From JANLQX01 sp031406385 (GTDB taxonomy: Bacteria > Actinomycetota > Acidimicrobiia > Acidimicrobiales > JANYDT01): a stretch of DNA of 12,525 nucleotides. Made by a program: the position numbers and the translations under genes. The notes beneath the pieces are model-generated. The model saw only the letters and a list, made by a program, of their open reading frames with translations. It did not search any database and was not told where the DNA came from. The DNA lies in the NCBI GenBank assembly GCA_031406385.1, contig JANOHI010000368.1:1-12525 (forward strand). The letters are read 5' to 3'. Of the stretch, positions 5,248-10,750 are shown piece after piece (the stretch's first letter is position 1; each line of letters opens with the position of its first letter).

Positions 5248-5570
5248 ACTCCCTGCCACTACGGGGCGAACTCTGGTGGTGCGAACCTCCCGAAATAGGG
5301 CGGCGACCCGTCGTTGTCCTGTCACGTGACGCAGCGATTCCTCGACTCCGTCGAGCTGTGATCGCCCCGTGCACGACCACAGTCCGCGGCTTGGCTAGCG
5401 AAGTCATCCTCGAGCCAGGCGACGATCCGGTGCGTCGCCGAACCGCTGTCAATCTCGATTCGATCGAGAGCGTGTCTGTAGGTGTGCTTACGGATCGAAT
5501 CGGTCGTCTGAGCGACGCCCAAATGAGCGAGATCTGTGAAGCTCTCGCAGTTGCCATGGACTGCCGCTAA
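5244..5570 (+). CDS. mazF: MazF-family endoribonuclease toxin
   Basis: The 108-residue protein has the MazF/PemK SH3-like barrel signature in order: LRGELWWCEPPEIGRRPVVVLSRD (6-29), RRAVIAPCTTTVRGLASEVIL (36-56), and RRTAVNLDSIESVSVGVLTDRIGRLSD (65-91). The GE.WW, RPVVVLS, AP.TTT.RG and AVNLD.I elements carry the residues that shape the RNA-binding groove. MazF cuts single-stranded mRNA at short sequences and halts growth. The GTG at 5244 was chosen over earlier in-frame starts because it overlaps the antitoxin stop (GTGA) and the conserved domain starts directly after it. Length is normal for the family and no defect is visible, so the toxin is probably active and kept in check by its partner. 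Confidence 0.87.
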   Translation: MNSLPLRGELWWCEPPEIGRRPVVVLSRDAAIPRLRRAVIAPCTTTVRGLASEVILEPGDDPVRRRTAVNLDSIESVSVGVLTDRIGRLSDAQMSEICEALAVAMDCR

Positions 5571-5917
5571 CCGACGGAGTCCACCAGCGAACCCTCAGAC
5601 ATCGAACGCCCGTCCCCGCACCCCACCCGTTCAGGCCCAAGTGCGTGTTGCCCGGCGTAGCGATCGCCGTGGTTCGGAGGCGGTGCTGCCGGATGGCGTG
5701 CGCGCTCACGCACGTCGCCGGGCATCTGGACGAGTCCTTCCCGTCAGTTCGAGGCGACTGGCCAGCTCGGGTAAGAAGAAGTGCGATTTTGAGCGTGCCG
5801 GTGGAACGACTGACCGTGTCCCTTGAGTCATACGAAACGAGACACGGCCTCGACGGTGATGTTCACGGTGGAAACCGGCGACGACGCCACCGATGTCGAG
5901 CCGTCCCGCCGCGACGC
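5571..5917. other. Gene-free stretch between convergent mazF and MBL-fold genes
   Basis: No frame here has recognisable protein features, and the flanking genes converge. Two stems could act in termination: CGTGCG/CGCACG (5697-5702 with 5709-5714, six-base loop) near the middle, and CCGTGTC/GACACGG (5814-5820 with 5841-5847, 20-base loop) about 70-105 bases past the MBL stop. Neither is followed by a T-run. It may contain decayed sequence from the accessory patch. Confidence 0.45.
5814..5847 (-). terminator. Inverted repeat downstream of the MBL-fold gene
   Basis: Seven perfect base pairs (CCGTGTC/GACACGG) enclose a 20-base loop, and the repeat lies 71-104 bases beyond the stop of the last gene of the LacI-led block. 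With no T-tract, termination is only suggested by position. Confidence 0.25.
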
Positions 5918-6853
5918 TCAGCCCGCGGCTTCGAGCGCAGCCATCCGCCGAAACATCTCGAAGATGTCCATGCCCGCATACCCGGAGTCGATCGACCGGT
6001 ACACCGTGTCGACGTTGACGGCGATGCGACCCCACTCCCCCCACTCCCGGAACTCGCCGAGCGCGATGTCGTGCGCCGCATCACTCGCCGACATGCCTGC
6101 GGCATGACGAGCCGACGCTTCACGCTCGATCATCGAGAGATACTCGCGGCAGTCCCGCACGTCGACAATCGTCGAAACGGGACCATGGCCGGGGACCACG
6201 ACCGATGGCGCCATCGCCTCGATGAGATCACACGCGGCGATCCAGTTCGACAACGGCCCGGCCCACACGATCGGCGTGCCGTGCGAGAACAGGATGTCGC
6301 CGGTGAACACCGTTGCCGCGTCGGGCAGATGCACGATGGTGTCACCCGCCGTGTGGGCGGGTCCGACCTCGTGGAGTTCGACGAGGCGGCCACCCACGCT
6401 CAGGTCATGTCGGCCCGTGAACGTCTCGGTCGGCGAGGTCGGTTCAATACCGCTGAAGTCGAACGCACCGAAGAACCCACGGAACAACTCGCCGATCTCG
6501 CCGGGGGCGTTGTTCAGCGAGAGCATCGCCGACGCCGGGACCTCGGCCATCTCGTGTGCAGTCGCGGCACTGGCCACGATCGCCGCGTTCGTGACCAGTT
6601 GGTTGCCGTAGCAATGGTCACCGTTGGCGTGCGTGTTCACCAGGGTGGCGATCGGTGATCGGGCCCGGATGGGGGCCATAGCGTCGAGCATCTCCTGCGT
6701 GAGCTTGAGATCGAACAGCGTGTCGACCAGCAGCGACACCCCGTTGCTCTCGATCAGCCCGGCGTTGCTCCACCCCCAGCCGCCGTCGGGCTGCAAGTAG
6801 GCGTAGCACCCGTTGCCGACATCGACGAGACCTTTTTCGTAGTGGACTGCCAT
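5918..6853 (-). CDS. Metallo-beta-lactamase-fold hydrolase with HxNxDH motif
   Basis: The 311-residue protein has the MBL fold. Visible metal motifs are THANGDHCYGN (74-84; H75, N77, D79, H80), H167 in GPAHTAGD, D186 in VFTGDILF and H223 in PGHGPV. The usual first motif is HxHxDH; here the second His is Asn, so the first metal site would be altered. The strongly conserved surroundings suggest a real subfamily rather than decay. These hydrolases act on thioesters, lactones, beta-lactams and phosphodiesters. The C-terminal part (236-311) is helical and extends beyond the core fold. ATG 6853 was chosen because the fold starts at once and upstream codons would overlap the preceding gene. TACGGT lies six bases before it. 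It is the last gene of the LacI-led block, 106 bases after uridine phosphorylase. The substrate is unknown. Confidence 0.85.
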   Translation of the reverse strand: MAVHYEKGLVDVGNGCYAYLQPDGGWGWSNAGLIESNGVSLLVDTLFDLKLTQEMLDAMAPIRARSPIATLVNTHANGDHCYGNQLVTNAAIVASAATAHEMAEVPASAMLSLNNAPGEIGELFRGFFGAFDFSGIEPTSPTETFTGRHDLSVGGRLVELHEVGPAHTAGDTIVHLPDAATVFTGDILFSHGTPIVWAGPLSNWIAACDLIEAMAPSVVVPGHGPVSTIVDVRDCREYLSMIEREASARHAAGMSASDAAHDIALGEFREWGEWGRIAVNVDTVYRSIDSGYAGMDIFEMFRRMAALEAAG

Positions 6854-6959
6854 GAGCGCACCGTAGCGTCCTGGAGCGCCGCCGGTACAGTCGATCTTCA
6901 CGCGCCCGGCCGAACTCCTGACCGCACGAGCGCGGGCGGCCAAGAAGACGTCCGCTCGG

Positions 6960-7748
6960 TCAGCTTCGTTTCGCCGTGAGGCTCTCAGCGCCGGCAATCG
7001 CCACGGAGATCGTCCGTTCGATCGCTTCGTCCTTCGCCTCCATCACGACGTTCTCGCCTTCGGTGCGCTGCGCAACGACGGCACAGACGCAGCCCGCGCG
7101 CATGCCGTAGATCGAGGCACAAATGAACACCGTGGCTGACTCCATTTCGTAGTTCAGGATCCCGAGGTGACGGTACTCATCAGTGATCCCCTGCAGCCTT
7201 CGGAGCAGATGCGGATTGGCCGAGCTCGTCGAGCGCTCCTGCCCTTCGAAGAAGGTGTCGACCGACGCCGTGATGCCAACGTGGTGAGGCACCCCAAGAG
7301 TGGCAGCGGCCGCGGCGAGGGCAACGGTGACAAAGGGATCGCCGATCGCCGGGAACTCGGGCGGCGCAATGTCGAGAGTGGAACCCTGTCGACGGAGCGC
7401 GGCGCTGCTGATGATCACCGAGCCCACCGGCACGTGGGCCTGCAATGATCCGGTCGTGCCCACGCGGATGACGGTCTTCACGCCGATCTGGGCGAGCTCG
7501 TTGAGAACGATCGACGTCGACGGTCCACCCATACCGCTCGTCGAGCAGAGGATGTCGACGCCTGTCGACAACGTCGCCACGTAACTGTTGAGTCCGCGAT
7601 GATCGCTCAACAGGCGAGCATTGGTGAGGCGTTCGGTGGCGATGTGTTCGGTTCGCTGCGGATCACCGGAGAGGAGCACCAGTTCCGGCACTCGACCACC
7701 GAGGTCGCTCGGCCCGAAACCGATGTGGTACTTGCGGTCGTCACTCAT
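6960..7748 (-). CDS. udp: Uridine phosphorylase
   Basis: The 262-residue protein follows Escherichia coli uridine phosphorylase closely. Visible are the phosphate-binding SGDPQR (27-32), the glycine-rich CSTSGMGGPSTSIVLNELAQIG (68-89), RVGTTGSLQ with R95 and T98 for phosphate, ITASVDTFFEGQER (159-172) and NYEMESATVF (199-208) with the Glu-Met-Glu ribose contact. F166, Q170 and R172 match E. coli F162, Q166 and R168; the Gln/Arg pair recognises uracil, which favours a pyrimidine over a purine substrate. The reaction is uridine plus phosphate to uracil plus ribose-1-phosphate, in the cytoplasm, by a hexamer of trimeric dimers. The start is the ATG at 7748: TAACTT lies seven bases before it and no ribosome site is seen. 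It follows the amidohydrolase by 77 bases. Confidence 0.93.
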   Translation of the reverse strand: MSDDRKYHIGFGPSDLGGRVPELVLLSGDPQRTEHIATERLTNARLLSDHRGLNSYVATLSTGVDILCSTSGMGGPSTSIVLNELAQIGVKTVIRVGTTGSLQAHVPVGSVIISSAALRRQGSTLDIAPPEFPAIGDPFVTVALAAAAATLGVPHHVGITASVDTFFEGQERSTSSANPHLLRRLQGITDEYRHLGILNYEMESATVFICASIYGMRAGCVCAVVAQRTEGENVVMEAKDEAIERTISVAIAGAESLTAKRS

Positions 7749-7755
7749 GGAACCG

Positions 7756-7761
7756 AAGTTA
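7756..7761 (-). promoter_or_regulatory. -10 box candidate giving uridine phosphorylase its own leaderless start
   Basis: TAACTT fits TANNNT and ends exactly seven bases before the ATG. No clear -35 lies 16-18 bases upstream (the best is GCCACA). It would let udp and the MBL gene be transcribed without the two genes ahead. Confidence 0.4.
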
Positions 7762-7825
7762 GCGACTCACGTCATCGGGTGTGGCCAACAGTCCGCCAAC
7801 CGTGCGGCCGGGATCCGCGGCGCCG

Positions 7826-9502
7826 TTACCTCGGCCCGGCGACAAGCATCTGGCCCGGACGGCCGATCGCATCAAGGGAGAGCGACTGCTCGTTGCGGCG
7901 GATCACAGTGCCGTTCACAAGAACGTGACGCACTCCGACAGGCTGATCGGCCGTGAGCCGCTCACCATTGGCCGGGAAGTCACGCACCCGCCGGAGCGGT
8001 CCCGGAGCAACCGTCTCCGGATCGAACACGCACACGTCGGCGAAGGCGCCCGTCCGCAGCACGCCGCGGTCGACGAAGCCGAACAGGTCGGCCTGCACTC
8101 CGGTGAGGCGATGGACGGCGTCTTCGACGGTGAGCACCTCGCGCCCACGTACCCAGTTGCCGAGGAGATCGGTCGGAAGCGGGGCATCGCAGATCTGGCC
8201 GACATGCGCGCCGGCATCGGAAAGGCCGAGCGTCACGTGCTCTTCTCGGAGCAGGCCGGCGATCCCCTCGGGATCGTCGTTGGCCAGAGTCGCCTTCACG
8301 CGGAGCGACCGCAGGTCGGGTTCCGCAAGCGCAGCATCGAGGAGCGCATCGAGCGGATGCACGCCGAGTTGCTCAGCCAGCCCAAGGATACCCACTCCGA
8401 TGAGCTCCGGCTGGGTCGATTCCATGACGGTGAAGGTGTCCCAACGCGGGGCAATGCGACGATCGTCGATCCACGCCTGCTTCGCTCGATCCCGCCACTC
8501 CGTCGATTCGTATGCGTGCCGACGATCGGCTTCGCTCAGCGGCATCAGTTCGGCGAAGACGGGGCTGGTGTTCAGGGTGAACGGTTCGACGAGATGCATG
8601 GAGAACGCAAGGGGACGACAGCTGATCTGCGGCCACACGTTGGCACCACGGGCGGTACCGGCGCGGTGAATCTCCATCGCCTTGAGATGGGCGCCGGTCG
8701 GCGTGGTGAGCACCGCGGTATACGTGACGGGCGCACCAAGTTCGATCGAGAGGTCGTAGCTATCGGCGAACGACATTCCCTCACCGCCGTTGATCCCGAC
8801 CACGCCGCGGCCCGACGCGACGACCGCGGCCGAAAGGGCGTCGACCTCGCGACGATCGGCGTATCGCGACGGGATTGGATTCCCATCAGCACCGCGGTGG
8901 GTAACGGCGAACGAGGTGGCGAATCCGAGCGCACCCGCATCCATCGCCACGGTGACGGCCGCCGCCATCGTGGCGATCTCCTCGTCCGTGGCGATCCGTC
9001 CGACCGCCTCGTCGCCCAACGCATGGAGGCGAAGGGCGGTGTGGCCGATGTAGGCGCCGTAGTTCAAAACACAACCGCGCTGCGAAACGGCGTCGAGGTA
9101 CTCGGGAAACGTCTCGAAGTCCCACGGAACACCTTCGAGGAGGGTGGCCGGATCCATGTCTTCGACCTTCTCCATCGTTGCCGCCATCAGCGCACGATGT
9201 TCCGGACGCACGGGGGCGATCGAGAACCCGCAGTTCCCGGCGACGACGCTCGTGACACCGTGAAAGCACGATGGCGTGAGCGCCGGATCCCAGAACACCT
9301 GGGCGTCGTAGTGGGTGTGGATGTCGATGAAGCCCGGTGCCACCACACATCCCGTGGCGTCAAGGACCTCGTCGTCGGGCCGCTCCGCAACCTCGCCGAT
9401 CGCGCTAATGCGATCACCTTCGATTGCGACATCGCTCACGACTCCGGGTGACCCGGATCCATCGACGACAGTGCCACCACGGATGACGATGCGAGGTCCC
9501 AT
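7826..9502 (-). CDS. N-acyl-D-amino-acid deacylase-type amidohydrolase
   Basis: The 558-residue protein belongs to the D-aminoacylase branch of the amidohydrolase superfamily. An N-terminal small beta domain (1-55, IVIRGGTVVDGSGSPG) leads into the metal motif DIHTHYDAQVFWDP (60-72; H62, H64), then VTSVVAGNCGFSIAPVRP (83-100) with C91, the extra zinc ligand of D-aminoacylases. A barrel follows with GHTALR (153-158) and the catalytic Asp in LSDAGAHVG (427-435; D429), and the chain returns to the beta domain (FADVCVFDPETV...VLVNGTVI). Such enzymes release a carboxylic acid from N-acyl-D-amino acids; relatives act on other amides and cyclic imides. The His expected in the middle of the barrel, near 'VGINGGEG' (235-242), is not seen, as in a divergent subgroup. 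ATG 9502 has AGGA seven bases upstream. An open frame continues far upstream through the regulator but is not coding. Confidence 0.85.
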   Translation of the reverse strand: MGPRIVIRGGTVVDGSGSPGVVSDVAIEGDRISAIGEVAERPDDEVLDATGCVVAPGFIDIHTHYDAQVFWDPALTPSCFHGVTSVVAGNCGFSIAPVRPEHRALMAATMEKVEDMDPATLLEGVPWDFETFPEYLDAVSQRGCVLNYGAYIGHTALRLHALGDEAVGRIATDEEIATMAAAVTVAMDAGALGFATSFAVTHRGADGNPIPSRYADRREVDALSAAVVASGRGVVGINGGEGMSFADSYDLSIELGAPVTYTAVLTTPTGAHLKAMEIHRAGTARGANVWPQISCRPLAFSMHLVEPFTLNTSPVFAELMPLSEADRRHAYESTEWRDRAKQAWIDDRRIAPRWDTFTVMESTQPELIGVGILGLAEQLGVHPLDALLDAALAEPDLRSLRVKATLANDDPEGIAGLLREEHVTLGLSDAGAHVGQICDAPLPTDLLGNWVRGREVLTVEDAVHRLTGVQADLFGFVDRGVLRTGAFADVCVFDPETVAPGPLRRVRDFPANGERLTADQPVGVRHVLVNGTVIRRNEQSLSLDAIGRPGQMLVAGPR

Positions 9503-9517
9503 ACCGCCATCCTGCCC

Positions 9518-9535
9518 CTCTCGGGGTGCCGAGAG
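9518..9535 (-). promoter_or_regulatory. Hairpin between the LacI-type regulator and the amidohydrolase gene
   Basis: CTCTCGG-GGTG-CCGAGAG is a perfect 7-bp stem with a four-base loop in the 52-base gap (9503-9554), ending just before the AGGA ribosome site of the amidohydrolase. It could be an attenuator or a processing stem that sets regulator against enzyme levels, or a palindromic operator for the LacI-type protein. It is the clearest small palindrome in the block. Confidence 0.5.
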
Positions 9536-9554
9536 CCAGCCCGAGGTCAGATCG

Positions 9555-10598
9555 TCACTTCGTGCTCGATGAACGCACGATGAGCCGAACGTCGAGAACC
9601 TCATGGCCCGGCGGACCGGTGGGGTCGTCGAGCAGGGCCAGCATGCGCTCCGCCGCGCGGCGCCCGAGGTCACGTACGGGTTGGTGCACCGTCGTGAGAC
9701 CGAAGGCCTCGGCGACGGAGTGGCCGTCGAAGCCGACGACGGCGAGTTCTCCGGGCACATCGATCTGTCGTTCCCGGGCGACTTGGAGCACCCCGAAGGC
9801 CATCTCGTCGGATAAGCAGAACACTGCGGTTGGACGATGCTCCGGAGACAGGTTGAGCAGTTCGCGTGTGGCCGCCGCCCCACTTTCGATGGTGTATGCG
9901 CCGCTGAGTTCAACCGCGGGCTCGAGGCCCGCATTTGCCACGACACGGCGGAATCCCTTGAGCCGGAGTTCTGACACCGGGGAGAAACGATCACGGATGC
10001 TCCGGCTCCCGATGGTTGCGAGCCGGCGATGGCCGAGACCGACAAGGTGCTCGGCCGCAAGAGCCCCACCGAGCTCGTCATCGATGCCCAGCGTGTGTTC
10101 GCCATCAACCCGTTCGCCGACGATCATGATCGGACGCTCTCCCCGCGCCCGTTTCCACGAGGCGCCGAGGAACGCGTCTACGACCACAACCCCATCGACT
10201 CGTTGGTTGAGGTTCGTTGTGCCGGCGACGAGGTCACGGCGGCGGCCCGGAGTGCTGAGTGCGCTGATCAGCAGATCCTGATCAGCAGGTTGCAGGACGT
10301 CCTCCAAGCCGGTGGACACCTGGCTGACGTACCAGGTGTCCAGATGTCGGGCAATGAGCCCGACAGTCTTCGTTCGGCCCGAAGCCAGCCGTGAGGCGTT
10401 CGGATCGGCCACGTAGCTCAGGGTGGTGGCGACGTCACGAACACGCTGACGGACCTCGGCACGCACGTGGGGGAGGTTGCGAAGTGCCCTGCTGACGGTC
10501 GCCTCGGAGACGCCCGCGCCGCGGGCGACATCGGCGATCGTGGCACGAGCGGCGCGGGGAGGCATCCCCTCAGCCTGTCCGTCCGCAACCGCTTTCAC
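9555..10598 (-). CDS. LacI-family transcriptional regulator
   Basis: The 347-residue protein has the LacI/GalR plan. The N-terminal helix-turn-helix ATIADVARGAGVSEATVSRALRN (19-41) has the usual VSxATVSR recognition helix. The hinge PNASRLASGRTKTVGLI (66-82) inserts in the minor groove. A periplasmic-binding-protein-like sensor domain (about 78-345) includes DGVVVVDAF, IDDELGGALAAEHLVGLGHRRLATI and TAVFCLSDEMAFGVLQVARERQIDVPGELAVVGFDG. Such repressors usually bind a sugar or nucleoside and release operator DNA. It lies first in a same-strand block with an amidohydrolase, uridine phosphorylase and an MBL hydrolase, which it probably controls. GTG 10598 was chosen because TAGAGT ends seven bases upstream; ATG 10565, after GAGGGG with almost no spacing, is an alternative 11 residues shorter. 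Confidence 0.9.
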   Translation of the reverse strand: MKAVADGQAEGMPPRAARATIADVARGAGVSEATVSRALRNLPHVRAEVRQRVRDVATTLSYVADPNASRLASGRTKTVGLIARHLDTWYVSQVSTGLEDVLQPADQDLLISALSTPGRRRDLVAGTTNLNQRVDGVVVVDAFLGASWKRARGERPIMIVGERVDGEHTLGIDDELGGALAAEHLVGLGHRRLATIGSRSIRDRFSPVSELRLKGFRRVVANAGLEPAVELSGAYTIESGAAATRELLNLSPEHRPTAVFCLSDEMAFGVLQVARERQIDVPGELAVVGFDGHSVAEAFGLTTVHQPVRDLGRRAAERMLALLDDPTGPPGHEVLDVRLIVRSSSTK

Positions 10599-10605
10599 GG
10601 ACGGT

Positions 10606-10611
10606 ACTCTA
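10606..10611 (-). promoter_or_regulatory. -10 box candidate of the LacI-type regulator
   Basis: TAGAGT fits TANNNT and leaves exactly seven bases to the GTG at 10598, implying a leaderless message. The -35 region, TGGTCT at 17 bases, matches only three of six. It lies in the 152-base divergent gap shared with hrpA. Confidence 0.4.
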
Positions 10612-10670
10612 GGGCCGAAATCCGCCCGAGACCACGCACGTCGAGCTGATTGCTACACGGGTGGGCCGCT

Positions 10671-10694
10671 CGCAAGCGTCGGACTCGGCTTGCG
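10671..10694. repeat. Inverted repeat in the lacI/hrpA divergent gap
   Basis: CGCAAGC (10671-10677) and GCTTGCG (10688-10694) are perfect inverted copies around ten bases. This could be a two-half-site operator for a dimer, placed 73-96 bases upstream of the regulator GTG and 57-80 before hrpA. It lacks the contiguous centre typical of LacI operators, so the binding protein is open. Confidence 0.4.
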
Positions 10695-10737
10695 GTCACT
10701 GTGAACCGGAACCGCCTCGGAACCGCTGCGCAACGCC

Positions 10738-10743
10738 GATACT
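10738..10743 (+). promoter_or_regulatory. -10 box candidate of hrpA
   Basis: GATACT matches four of six of the -10 consensus and ends seven bases before the hrpA ATG. The intervening GGAGGGG looks like a ribosome site but is only two bases from the ATG, too close to work well, so a leaderless start is as likely. No good -35 is seen. Confidence 0.35.
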
Positions 10744-10750
10744 GGAGGGG

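Noticed and set aside
5645..6658. Open frame of 337 codons on the plus strand opposite the MBL gene
   Set aside because: The translation is Arg/His/Asp-rich without motifs, and the opposite strand holds the MBL metal motifs.
6854..6997. N-terminal extension of the MBL gene
   Set aside because: It would overlap the end of udp and adds an Arg/Ala-rich tail; the MBL fold begins just after ATG 6853.
7781..9451. Long open frame (556 codons) on the plus strand opposite the amidohydrolase
   Set aside because: It mirrors the coding frame of a clear enzyme in GC-rich DNA, and its translation is Arg/Gly/His-rich with no family pattern.
9503..10108. Upstream extension of the amidohydrolase frame by about 200 codons
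   Set aside because: It runs through the LacI-type gene in another frame, and the family starts at MGPRIVIRGG with a good ribosome site at 9502.
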